Shown here one piece after another: positions 52,340 through 60,261 of a stretch of 64,000 nucleotides of DNA (the stretch's first letter is position 1; each line of letters starts with the position of its first letter). Below the pieces are notes generated by a model. That model made no database searches. It had not been told where the DNA came from and saw only the letters and a list, made by a program, of their open reading frames with translations. The stretch lies in the NCBI GenBank assembly GCA_015999765.1, contig JAECQR010000008.1, positions 1 through 64,000 on the forward strand, in the 5' to 3' direction. The DNA comes from Flavobacteriia bacterium. GTDB lineage: Bacteria; Bacteroidota; Bacteroidia; Flavobacteriales; Weeksellaceae. Position numbers and translations under genes: made by a program.

Positions 52340-53695
52340 ATGCAACTGTACAACACTTTAAGCGCAGAAGAAAGAGCTCAATTAATTGATGAAGCCGGTA
52401 AGCAGCGCCTTACTTTGTCTTTCTATGCGTACGCAAAAATCTCAGATCCCAAAAAATTTCGCGACGAATTATTTATAGCCTGGAACGCCCTTGATGCGCT
52501 CGGCCGAATTTATGTTGCCCACGAAGGAATCAATGCCCAGATGAGTATCCCTGCAGAAAATCTTGAAGCTTTCCGCGATACGCTGGAAGTGTACGATTTC
52601 ATGAAAGGAATCCGTCTGAATGTTGCTGTAGAGCAGGACGATCATTCGTTTTTGAAATTGACCATTAAAGTCAGACATAAAATCGTTGCCGACGGTTTAA
52701 ACGATGAAACTTTTGATGTAACCAACAAAGGAATTCACTTAAAAGCTAAAGAATTCAATAATTTACTCGAAGATCCGAACACAATTGTTGTCGACTTCAG
52801 AAATCATTACGAAAGTGAAGTCGGTCATTTCGAAGGAGCAATCACACCTGATGTAGAAACCTTCCGCGAAAGTTTACCGATTATCAACGAAAAGCTGCAG
52901 GATTTCAAAGAAGATAAAAATCTGCTGATGTACTGTACAGGCGGAATCCGTTGTGAAAAAGCCAGTGCATATTTCAAACATCAGGGTTTCAAAAATGTTT
53001 TCCAATTGGAAGGCGGAATTATTGAATATACGCGCCAAATTAAGGAAGAAGATATCGAAAGTAAATTTATCGGCAAAAATTTCGTGTTCGATCACCGTTT
53101 GGGCGAGAGAATTACAGACGATGTTGTCTCCCAGTGTCACCAGTGCGGAAAACCGTGTGACAATCACACCAACTGTGCCAATGACGGCTGCCACTTGCTT
53201 TTTATCCAGTGCGACGAATGTAAAGCCGCAATGGAAAATTGCTGTTCAGAGGAATGTCAAAATATTATTCATTTGCCTTTAGAAGAGCAGATTAAATTAA
53301 GAAGAGGAGTTCAGGTTGGCAATAAAATTTTTAGAAAAGGTAAATCTCCGGTTTTGAAGTTTAAAAAGAGCGGTGATCTCCCTAGTAAGCCCTTGGCAAA
53401 AGCGGAAACAAAGAATATCCGACAAAAAATTGCGGTGAAAAAAGTTCTGGTCGGAAAAGCTGAACATTACTATACAAAATCTAAAATTGCTCAGTTTTTA
53501 ATTGAAAATGATGAGCTTTCAACCGGCGATAAAATTCTGATTTCCGGTCCTACAACTGGTGAGCAGGAGATGATTATTAGTGAAATCTTTGCGAACGGAA
53601 ACTCGTGTGAGAGTGCAAAAGAAGGTGATCAGATCACTTTTCCGACTCCATTCAGAATTCGTTTGAGTGATAAACTGTACAAAATTTTAGCATAA
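52340..53695 (+). CDS. trhO: tRNA uridine 5-hydroxylase TrhO with an added C-terminal U32-type domain
   Basis: 451 aa, longer than E. coli TrhO/YceA (about 350). Residues 1-115 are the N-terminal acylphosphatase-like domain, about 135-245 the rhodanese domain with catalytic Cys199 (LLMYCTGGIRCEKA), then a Cys-rich zinc segment (CHQCGKPC, CDECKAAMENCC). Residues 367-451 (53438-53692) are extra and match the C-terminal domain of the next protein, TrhP: about 41 of 85 positions are identical by eye, ending FRIR-x-SDKLYKI in both. TrhO puts a hydroxyl on C5 of uridine 34 of some tRNAs using oxygen. It overlaps trhP by one base (TAATG). Confidence 0.9.
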   Translation: MQLYNTLSAEERAQLIDEAGKQRLTLSFYAYAKISDPKKFRDELFIAWNALDALGRIYVAHEGINAQMSIPAENLEAFRDTLEVYDFMKGIRLNVAVEQDDHSFLKLTIKVRHKIVADGLNDETFDVTNKGIHLKAKEFNNLLEDPNTIVVDFRNHYESEVGHFEGAITPDVETFRESLPIINEKLQDFKEDKNLLMYCTGGIRCEKASAYFKHQGFKNVFQLEGGIIEYTRQIKEEDIESKFIGKNFVFDHRLGERITDDVVSQCHQCGKPCDNHTNCANDGCHLLFIQCDECKAAMENCCSEECQNIIHLPLEEQIKLRRGVQVGNKIFRKGKSPVLKFKKSGDLPSKPLAKAETKNIRQKIAVKKVLVGKAEHYYTKSKIAQFLIENDELSTGDKILISGPTTGEQEMIISEIFANGNSCESAKEGDQITFPTPFRIRLSDKLYKILA

Positions 53696-54942
53696 TGACA
53701 GCATTAGGAAAGATAGAATTAATGTCACCAGCGGGCGATTTTACCTCCATGCAGGCGGCTTTAGACAACGGTGCAGATTCAATATATTTTGGAGTGGAAC
53801 AGCTCAATATGCGAGCAAGAGCTTCCATGAATTTCACGATTGATGATTTGCCCGAAATCGCCAGAAGATGTGCTGAAAAAGGCGTAAGAACTTATCTAAC
53901 ATTAAATACGATTGTTTATGACCACGATTTATCCATCATTAAAGTGCTTTTGGATAAGGCGAAAGCCGCCAATCTTACCGCTGTAATTGCGATGGATCAG
54001 GCGGTGATTTCTTATGCAAGACAAATAGGGATGGAGGTTCATATTTCCACCCAAATCAACATCACCAACATCGAAACGGTAAAATTCTACGCGCTTTTTG
54101 CCGACACAATGGTGATGAGCCGTGAACTTTCAATCACCCAGATCAAAAAAATCTGCGATCAGATCATTAAAGACGATGTTCGCGGACCTTCAGGAAATCT
54201 GGTTGAGGTTGAAATTTTCGGTCACGGAGCTTTATGTATGGCGGTTTCCGGGAAATGTTACCTGAGTTTACATTCCCACAATTCTTCAGCAAACAGAGGT
54301 GCATGCAAACAAAATTGCCGTAAAAAATATACCGTAATCGATCAGGAATCCGGCTTTGAAATAGAGCTTGATAATGAATATATGATGTCGCCAAAAGACC
54401 TTTGCACCATTGGCTTTCTCGATCAGATCAATGATGCTGGTGTGAAAGTTCTTAAAATTGAAGGACGCGGAAGAGCGCCTGAATATGTAGCAACCGTAAC
54501 CAAATGCTACCGGGAAGCAATTGATTCTATTGCGGACGGAACGTTCAGCCAGGAAAAAGTGGATGAATGGATGAAGCAGTTGGAAACTGTTTACAACAGA
54601 GGATTCTGGGACGGTTATTACCTTGGTCAGAAATTGGGCGAATGGTCCGATACTTCTGGTTCAAGTGCTACACAGAAAAAAGTTTATGTCGGAAAAGGCA
54701 GAACTTTCTATGCGAAATCGAATATCGCAGAGTTTTTAATTGAAGCTTACGATGTAAACGTAGGCGACCGGGTTCTGATTCAGGGTCCTACGACAGGCTC
54801 TCGGGAAATGATGCTCGAAGCGATGCAGGTAGATCAAAAACCGGGGGATTTAAAAGCTTCGAAATCTGATATTATTACATTTAAGACAGATTTCAGAATA
54901 CGCCCTTCAGATAAACTTTATAAAATCGTTGAGAATAACTGA
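53695..54942 (+). CDS. trhP: U32-family tRNA hydroxylation protein TrhP
   Basis: 415 aa, YegQ-type length. It begins IELMSPAGDFTSMQAALDNGADSIYFG and has VHISTQINITN, MVMSRELSITQIKKI and the Cys cluster GALCMAVSGKCYLS...RGACKQNCRKKY (about 180-205) thought to hold an iron-sulfur cluster. Residues 328-415 are the U32 C-terminal domain, also present at the end of TrhO. TrhP makes 5-hydroxyuridine in tRNA by an oxygen-independent route with prephenate. It overlaps trhO by one base and the ferredoxin by one base (TGATG-type), a tightly coupled set. The alternative RlhA is longer (about 650 aa) and fits less well. Confidence 0.88.
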   Translation: MTALGKIELMSPAGDFTSMQAALDNGADSIYFGVEQLNMRARASMNFTIDDLPEIARRCAEKGVRTYLTLNTIVYDHDLSIIKVLLDKAKAANLTAVIAMDQAVISYARQIGMEVHISTQINITNIETVKFYALFADTMVMSRELSITQIKKICDQIIKDDVRGPSGNLVEVEIFGHGALCMAVSGKCYLSLHSHNSSANRGACKQNCRKKYTVIDQESGFEIELDNEYMMSPKDLCTIGFLDQINDAGVKVLKIEGRGRAPEYVATVTKCYREAIDSIADGTFSQEKVDEWMKQLETVYNRGFWDGYYLGQKLGEWSDTSGSSATQKKVYVGKGRTFYAKSNIAEFLIEAYDVNVGDRVLIQGPTTGSREMMLEAMQVDQKPGDLKASKSDIITFKTDFRIRPSDKLYKIVENN

Positions 54943-55172
54943 TGGTGATTGTTACGCTGCAGCGCGAAAAATGCATCGGGTGTAATTATTGCGTCGAATT
55001 CGCGCCCGAATATTTTCGGATGTCGAAGAAAGACGGAAAATCTGTGCTGCTGAAAACTGAAGACAGAAAGGGTTTTTATACTTTGAAAACACCTCATTAT
55101 TCGGCTTTCGAAAATTGTGAGAAAGCTGCGAAAGCGTGTCCCGTAAAAATAATTTCGGTAAAAGAAATCTGA
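54942..55172 (+). CDS. Small [4Fe-4S]-type ferredoxin
   Basis: 76 aa. The N-terminal cluster motif CIGCNYC (11-17) and a C-terminal Cys-Pro (KACPVKI) supply four Cys for a single [4Fe-4S] cluster; an additional Cys lies at about 58. The start overlaps the trhP stop by one base. A role as the electron donor to TrhP or TrhO is inferred from this arrangement only. Confidence 0.85.
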   Translation: MVIVTLQREKCIGCNYCVEFAPEYFRMSKKDGKSVLLKTEDRKGFYTLKTPHYSAFENCEKAAKACPVKIISVKEI

Positions 55173-55173
55173 T

Positions 55174-55761
55174 ATGACAAAATCTGAAATCAGGAAAACA
55201 TATCTTAACAAGCGTGAAAATCTGACACAAGTCGAGGTTACGAATTTATCCGAAAAAATATTTAAAAATTTCACAGCAAATTTTCCCCTTAAGGAAGATC
55301 TGAAAGTTCACTGTTTCCTTTCCATTCCCGAAAAAGGTGAAGTAAATACCCAATTGTTTTTGACTGAATTTTTCAAAAAGAAGATACGTGTTTTCGTTCC
55401 TAAAATATATAAGAAGAGATTAATTTCGGTAGAAATCACACAAGAAACCCCTTTATTAAAGAATTCGTGGGGAATTTCAGAACCGGAAAGCAATGAAGAT
55501 TCTAAAGAGAGAAATTTTGATTATGTGCTGACGCCACTGCTGTATTGCGATATCCACGGAAACAGGGTGGGTTATGGAAAAGGATATTACGATGGTTTTT
55601 TCGAGACCGTGAGTCCTGAAACATTAAAGATTGGACTGAACTTTTTCGGGCCGGGTGAAAACATTGATGACGTTTGGGAAAATGATATTCCTCTCGATTA
55701 TTTGATAACTCCGGCAGAAACACTGTCTTTCTTCGGAACTGCATCAAAATCAATAAAATAG
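55174..55761 (+). CDS. 5-formyltetrahydrofolate cyclo-ligase
   Basis: 195 aa. It starts MTKSEIRKTYLNKRENLTQVE, with basic ATP-binding residues, and has VFVPKIYKKRLISVEI, WGISEPES, and the signature HGNRVGYGKGYYDGFF. It converts 5-formyl-THF to methenyl-THF with ATP, recycling the folate pool that feeds MetF and MetH. It begins one base after the ferredoxin stop. Its last 64 bases overlap the 3' end of the opposing gene at 55698. Confidence 0.92.
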   Translation: MTKSEIRKTYLNKRENLTQVEVTNLSEKIFKNFTANFPLKEDLKVHCFLSIPEKGEVNTQLFLTEFFKKKIRVFVPKIYKKRLISVEITQETPLLKNSWGISEPESNEDSKERNFDYVLTPLLYCDIHGNRVGYGKGYYDGFFETVSPETLKIGLNFFGPGENIDDVWENDIPLDYLITPAETLSFFGTASKSIK

Positions 55762-56282
55762 AACCTGAATTCCTTCTTGAATTTTACAGGAAAAAGTTTC
55801 AGAATATATTGTGCATTCTTTTCGAAAGTACCAATTGATCTGTTTTTCTGGTCAAAATATTCTACCTGAAATTTAGCAAAATCTAAAGTATCGGTTCCGA
55901 TAATTTTTTTGCTAACATCAATGTTTCCAACTTTGGCTGTTTTTACTTTAAAGCTGTCGAGTTGCTTCAAAATAGGTTGAAGCTTTGCAGAATCATCTTC
56001 TACAAAGTAACTTTTCATTTGGGAGTAAATCACAGAATCGATCTCTGTATCACGGTTTCCGGATGTATATAGCGTTGAAAGATCTAGTAATTCCTGGATC
56101 TTCTGTTTTGTAATAAAGGAAATGGCCTGTGCACTGTCCATTTTTGTAACGGGATAAGAAACGGTGTTATTGTTTTTTCTAACCTTCTCAAGATCAGACA
56201 ATTCGGTGGTTTCTTTAGTGCACGAAAAAATGATAAAAAACAGGGCCACGAGCACTGTTGAGACTTTAATTATTTTTTTCAT
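55698..56282 (-). CDS. Lipoprotein of unknown function
   Basis: 194 aa with lipoprotein signal (FIIFSC, Cys21). The mature part is helical at first (LSDLEKVRKNN, AQAISFITKQKIQELL) then beta-rich (FAKFQVEYFDQKNRSIGTFEKNAQYILKLFPVKFKKEFRFYF). I recognise no family. It overlaps the membrane protein gene upstream by 17 bases, so the two are coupled, and overlaps the FTHF ligase gene on the other strand by 64 bases. Confidence 0.7.
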   Translation of the reverse strand: MKKIIKVSTVLVALFFIIFSCTKETTELSDLEKVRKNNNTVSYPVTKMDSAQAISFITKQKIQELLDLSTLYTSGNRDTEIDSVIYSQMKSYFVEDDSAKLQPILKQLDSFKVKTAKVGNIDVSKKIIGTDTLDFAKFQVEYFDQKNRSIGTFEKNAQYILKLFPVKFKKEFRFYFIDFDAVPKKDSVSAGVIK

Positions 56283-57435
56283 CGGTGTCGATTTTAAATT
56301 TAATCATTACAATTTTGCCTGACTTATCGGTTTGGGTATCAATTACTTCCAGTTTTTCCAAAGACGTTGATGGCAGGGTAACCAGATTGATATACCGCTG
56401 CTTATCCATCGTTTCTACACCGTAGAACTGGTTATCAAAGACCTGATAGATTAAAGCCTGATCGCTGATGAGATAATTGAGACTAATCCTTTTCTTCTTT
56501 AAATCTTTCAAAGATTTTGAATAGTAGAAAAGCATAATTGCGTAATCGTTAGGCTTCAGTTCAATGTTTTCAGCTTCCGGTGCGGTCTCCAGATTTCTTT
56601 GAATGGTGTCAGTGCGGTAATAAGGCGATGAGACAACCATTGTAAGCGTTTTAGATTTTGTAGTATAAACGAACGGCTCGTTAGGTTTTGCTACATATAG
56701 AATTGGAGTTTCGTTGTCTTTCAGGATTTGAACCTGAAGTTCAGCATTTATTTTGGAGTTTCTGTCAGCATCAATAAAACTGTAGTAATATTTTTTACTG
56801 AAAATTTCATCTTTAAAACCTAAAAGCCCGACAAGTATCGCAAGAACTGCAGAAATTCCTAGCCAGATATATTTTTTTACAAGAGACAAAGTTGTTTTGC
56901 TGTCGCCGTCATCGTATGTTGATAAATTTTCGCTTTTTGGTTTAACAGTTTGATTTTCAGTTATTGATTTTTGTAAATTAGAATTCTCGTTCGGTGCATA
57001 GTCTTCTTTTTGAGGTGAAATTTGAACTTTTTCTGACTTTTCGGAGATGTCATCTAATATTTCTGCATTTGCAACCGATTTCTCCAGTTCTTTGATTTCC
57101 TCTTCCTGTAAATCTTCGTAGTCTTTAAGAATTTCGTCTGCGAAAAGATGATTTTTTTTAAAGTCGTACCAAGACACGTATCCTGCATAAATAGAGAGGA
57201 TATTGAGCATGTCAATACGCGGAAGTTTCGTGACTGGAGAATTTTTAAAGTAAGTATAAAAAGACTTTTCGCTGATGTTTCCCTTGGCTTTTTTTCTCAG
57301 GTCTTCCTGGAAATAAATGATATCAATTCCCTTCCATTTTGAAATATCATCAAACGAAGGGGTGTGATTTGCCAAATATTGAGATTGAACCTCGGATTTC
57401 AGCTGTTCAAAGTGTAATAAATCTAAATCGCTCAA
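56266..57435 (-). CDS. Single-pass membrane protein of unknown function
   Basis: 389 aa from TTG at 57435; no ATG is near. The N-terminal cytosolic part (1-120) has EKSFYTYFKN and PRIDMLNILSIYAGY, suggesting a helix-turn-helix-like region, then an acidic linker, one membrane helix at about 188-208 (YIWLGISAVLAILVGLLGF), and a periplasmic beta-rich C-terminal part (about 215-389) ending in SLEKLEVIDTQTDKSGKIVMIKFKID. This layout is reminiscent of transmembrane sensors or anti-sigma-like proteins, but no family is certain. Paired with the lipoprotein at 55698. Confidence 0.68.
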   Translation of the reverse strand: MSDLDLLHFEQLKSEVQSQYLANHTPSFDDISKWKGIDIIYFQEDLRKKAKGNISEKSFYTYFKNSPVTKLPRIDMLNILSIYAGYVSWYDFKKNHLFADEILKDYEDLQEEEIKELEKSVANAEILDDISEKSEKVQISPQKEDYAPNENSNLQKSITENQTVKPKSENLSTYDDGDSKTTLSLVKKYIWLGISAVLAILVGLLGFKDEIFSKKYYYSFIDADRNSKINAELQVQILKDNETPILYVAKPNEPFVYTTKSKTLTMVVSSPYYRTDTIQRNLETAPEAENIELKPNDYAIMLFYYSKSLKDLKKKRISLNYLISDQALIYQVFDNQFYGVETMDKQRYINLVTLPSTSLEKLEVIDTQTDKSGKIVMIKFKIDTDEKNN

Positions 57436-57494
57436 TTGCTATAAATTACGTAATGAATTGATTATCAATAATGTTGTTTTGTAAAACTCTTTTA

Positions 57495-57526
57495 CAAATA
57501 TATTACAATTAATTTTCTAACACAAA
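57495..57526 (-). promoter_or_regulatory. Promoter of the 57435 membrane-protein gene
   Basis: Minus strand TATATTTG at 57495-57502, with TTTG at 57523-57526 upstream and 20 bases between. Leader about 55 nt. Confidence 0.6.
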
Positions 57527-57540
57527 TTTATTTCCCGCTA

Positions 57541-57548
57541 TACCTTTG
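57541..57548 (+). promoter_or_regulatory. -7 box of the alanine-rich lipoprotein gene
   Basis: TACCTTTG, exact consensus, 68 bases before the ATG at 57617. The leader from about 57552 is A-rich and unstructured. Confidence 0.55.
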
Positions 57549-57616
57549 TCCTGTTCAAAATGATAAATGAGAACACAAAAAAGAATTTTAAACAAAACAA
57601 TTAAATTTAATTTATT

Positions 57617-57886
57617 ATGAAAAAGTCATTATTCGTAGCTGGTATCGCTGCTTTAGCTCTTGTAGCTTGTAAAAAAACTGAAACTGTAGAAACTGCTAAC
57701 GCAACTGATTCTGCTGCTGCTGTAACTGTTGATTCTGCTGCTGCTGTAGTTGATTCTGCTGCTGCTGTAGTTGATTCTGCTGCTGCTGTTACTGCTGAAG
57801 CTGGTGCTGCTACTGTAGAAGCTGCTGGTGATGCTGCTAAAGCTGCTGGTGATGCTGCTACTGATGCTGCGAAAGAAGTTAAGTAA
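57617..57886 (+). CDS. Small alanine-rich heptad-repeat lipoprotein
   Basis: 89 aa. The lipobox LVAC puts the lipidated Cys at 18, leaving a mature chain of 72 residues made almost entirely of Ala, Val, Asp, Ser, Glu, Thr and Gly. Three VDSAAAV-type heptads (about 38-60) are followed by EAGAATVEAAGDAAKAAGDAATDAAKEVK, again with roughly seven-residue spacing. It ends in Lys. A long helix with one face of Ala/Val is plausible. Size, lipid anchor, helix and terminal Lys recall Braun lipoprotein, but this is inference; no homologue was recognised. Codon use is very restricted (GCT), as in the ompA-family gene, suggesting high expression. Confidence 0.75.
   Translation: MKKSLFVAGIAALALVACKKTETVETANATDSAAAVTVDSAAAVVDSAAAVVDSAAAVTAEAGAATVEAAGDAAKAAGDAATDAAKEVK
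57707..57796 (+). repeat. 21-bp in-frame tandem repeats in the alanine-rich lipoprotein
   Basis: GATTCTGCTGCTGCTGT begins units at 57707 (24 bp), 57731 (21 bp), 57752 (21 bp) and 57773 (24 bp, truncated match). The two middle units are identical. Confidence 0.9.
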
Positions 57887-57906
57887 TTAACTCCACAAGT
57901 TTAAAT

Positions 57907-57939
57907 AAAACCGTTTCTCCCAGAGAAGCGGTTTTTTTT
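57907..57939. terminator. Terminator after the alanine-rich lipoprotein
   Basis: A 13-bp stem (57907-57919 with 57923-57935, one G-U), a 3-nt loop and an eight-T run. The A-run on the left means it may also serve the converging trmH-like gene, whose stop is at 57945. Confidence 0.88.
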
Positions 57940-57944
57940 TGTTC

Positions 57945-58712
57945 TTAAGTCAACTTTTGACGGAGTATTTCGTAACAGCTTATCGCTACGGCATTGCTTA
58001 AATTCAGTGAGTCGATACTTCCTGCCATCGGAATAAGCGAATTTTTCCCTTTGCCCATCCAAAAGTTACTAAGACCGGAATGTTCCGTTCCGAATATCAG
58101 TGCACTGCGCTGTTTCAAATCTTTTTTATATAGATGCTCAGCACTTTCATCCATTAAGGTGGTGTAAATATTAAAACTGTTTTGCTCCAGAAATTTATAA
58201 ATTTCATCGTTACCAGACTGGAAGAAGTTCATTCCAAACAGACATCCCACACTGGACCGGATTACATTCGGGTTGTAGAAATCAATTCTTGGATCAGTAA
58301 TAATTAACGCATCAATTCCAAAAGCTTCGCAACTTCTCAGTATTGCCCCCAAATTGCCTGGCTTTTCAATACTTTCAACAATGATAAGTGAAGAGTTTTC
58401 TTTTGGCTTAAAGTCTTGAAGGTTGGAATTTTTTGTTTCGAAAATACCGATTATTCCTTCCGAAGTACCGCGGTAAGCAATTTTTTCATACACTTTCTCT
58501 GATACCAGATGTATCTTCCCTTTCGGAAAATCTTCATTAAATATACTTTCACAGATATAATAATCCTGTACCTCAAATCCGAATTTTGCTGCTCTTTCAT
58601 TTTCCTGTCGTCCTTCTACAGCAAAACTCCCGGATTTTTTCCGGAATCTGTTGTCTGTAATAAGGCGCGTAAGGTTCTTTATTTTTTCGTTATGAAGACT
58701 TTCAATTAACAT
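57945..58712 (-). CDS. TrmH/SpoU family RNA 2'-O-methyltransferase
   Basis: 255 aa. SpoU motifs: 1, VESIEKPGNLGAILRSCEAFG; 2, LIFGTEHSGLS; 3, IPMAGSIDSLNLSNAVAISCYEI. The N-terminal 90 residues resemble the substrate-binding L30e-like domain. The protein forms a deep trefoil knot and methylates a ribose in tRNA or rRNA; which site is unknown. It starts 20 bases before the rmuC stop, yet a -7 box (58717-58724) sits exactly four bases before its ATG. Confidence 0.9.
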   Translation of the reverse strand: MLIESLHNEKIKNLTRLITDNRFRKKSGSFAVEGRQENERAAKFGFEVQDYYICESIFNEDFPKGKIHLVSEKVYEKIAYRGTSEGIIGIFETKNSNLQDFKPKENSSLIIVESIEKPGNLGAILRSCEAFGIDALIITDPRIDFYNPNVIRSSVGCLFGMNFFQSGNDEIYKFLEQNSFNIYTTLMDESAEHLYKKDLKQRSALIFGTEHSGLSNFWMGKGKNSLIPMAGSIDSLNLSNAVAISCYEILRQKLT

Positions 58713-58716
58713 GGTG

Positions 58717-58724
58717 CAAATTTA
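58717..58724 (-). promoter_or_regulatory. -7 box four bases before the trmH-like ATG
   Basis: Minus strand TAAATTTG, exact consensus, followed by four bases and the ATG at 58712. It would give a leaderless mRNA. Confidence 0.45.
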
Positions 58725-58732
58725 TATAATTT

Positions 58733-60211
58733 CTAGTCGATGAAATCAATTTGATTTTCAGCATTTTCAACCAGCCCCGATGAAAGCTTTTTCCTGTTTT
58801 TTGCGCCAAGCTGCTTTAGTTTTTGAGTTTGCGAAACAAGATTGTCGTTTCCGGTGGCTAACTGCTTATAGGCATCGTTATAAGAGTTTCGTGCCTGATC
58901 GATATTTTTCCCGACTTTCTCCAGATTCTCTACAAAACTCACGAATTTATCATAAAGTTTACCGCCGCGCTCAGCAATTTCCAGAGCGTTCGTGTTCTGA
59001 TCTGCGCGTTTCCATACGTCAGAAATTAATTTCAAATAGGCGATAAGATTCGTCGGACTTAATAATATGATGTGTTTGTGATAAGCGTAATTCCAAAGCT
59101 GAGAGTCAAAATGAACAGCGGCCAGAAATGCAGGTTCCACAGGAATAAACATAATTGTAAAATCGAGTGAATCCTTTAAATCATCATATTTTTTATGCGA
59201 TAGGGTATCGATATGCTTTTTTAATGCAGCGACATGAAGCATTAAATTTTGTTTTCGGTCTTGCTCGTTTTGTGCAGAAACCATTCTTTCGTAAGCATTC
59301 AGAGAAACTTTAGAATCGATAATTACGAGTTGATTTCCCGGAAGCTTCAGTACGAAATCTGGTCTCTGGTTTTCGCCGTGCTCGTTTTTAATAGTGTACT
59401 GGGAAAAATATTCCCTGTCTTTGGTAAGTCCTGAATCTTCCAGAATCCGCTCAAGAATCATTTCTCCCCAATCACCCTGAGTTTTGGTCTGTCCTTTCAA
59501 AGCAGCAGCAAGATTATTTGCTTCCTGACTCACTTTACTTGTTTGCTCCATCATCAATTTGATGGTGCTGTTAAGGGAAAATCTTTCGCGCGCTTCATTC
59601 TCATACACTTCATTTACGCGCTTTTTGAAAGTCTCCAGGTTTTCACCCAATGGTTTGAGTAACTGATCAAGATTTTCTTTATTGGATTCAGTGAATTTTC
59701 TGGATTTCTCTTCGAGAATTTCATTGGCGAGATTTTTAAACTCGGTTTTTGCAGTTTCCTGAATCTGTTCAATTTCTGCCCTCTGATTTTTAAGAGATTG
59801 CTGCAGACTGTTATTAATAGCAGAAAGTTCCGCATTGCGTGCGAAAATTTTCTGATTTTCGGTGGTTAAGAATTCAATTTGAACGTTCTGTTTTCCGGCG
59901 TTTTCCCGCTGTTCTCTGAATTGATTTTGAAGTAAAAAATACTCTGCGGAAATAGTCGCCATTTCATTCTTGAGATTGTTTAGAATTTCTGTCTGCTGGA
60001 GATTGGTTATCTTTTCGGATTTGGATAAATCATTTAATTCGCTGATTTTCAGTTCGGAGTTCTGTAATTCAGCTTTGGTACGAATGTAATTGTTATTCAT
60101 TTCATCGAAAACAGTCCGCGAAATATTTACAGATTTTAATATGAAATATAGAAGAACGGCGCCTAATACTGCACCGAAAATAAATCCAACAGATAGGGAG
60201 GTGATTTCCAT
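58733..60211 (-). CDS. rmuC: DNA recombination protein RmuC
   Basis: 492 aa. An N-terminal membrane helix (about 5-25, VGFIFGAVLGAVLLYFIL) leads to a long coiled coil (about 30-210), then the RmuC nuclease-like core (about 235-420) with LKGQTKTQGDWGEMILERILEDSGL, RPDFVLKLPGNQLVIIDSKVSLNAYE and VEPAFLAAVH. It acts in limiting inversions at short inverted repeats. The ATG at 60211 follows the -7 box at 60216-60223 by four bases. Confidence 0.93.
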   Translation of the reverse strand: MEITSLSVGFIFGAVLGAVLLYFILKSVNISRTVFDEMNNNYIRTKAELQNSELKISELNDLSKSEKITNLQQTEILNNLKNEMATISAEYFLLQNQFREQRENAGKQNVQIEFLTTENQKIFARNAELSAINNSLQQSLKNQRAEIEQIQETAKTEFKNLANEILEEKSRKFTESNKENLDQLLKPLGENLETFKKRVNEVYENEARERFSLNSTIKLMMEQTSKVSQEANNLAAALKGQTKTQGDWGEMILERILEDSGLTKDREYFSQYTIKNEHGENQRPDFVLKLPGNQLVIIDSKVSLNAYERMVSAQNEQDRKQNLMLHVAALKKHIDTLSHKKYDDLKDSLDFTIMFIPVEPAFLAAVHFDSQLWNYAYHKHIILLSPTNLIAYLKLISDVWKRADQNTNALEIAERGGKLYDKFVSFVENLEKVGKNIDQARNSYNDAYKQLATGNDNLVSQTQKLKQLGAKNRKKLSSGLVENAENQIDFID

Positions 60212-60215
60212 ATTT

Positions 60216-60223
60216 CAAAAATA
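60216..60223 (-). promoter_or_regulatory. -7 box four bases before the rmuC ATG
   Basis: Minus strand TATTTTTG, exact consensus, then four bases and ATG. It would give a leaderless mRNA. Confidence 0.45.
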
Positions 60224-60261
60224 GGAAGAAAAAAGGTGATTTGTTCTTTTGTGGGAAAGTT

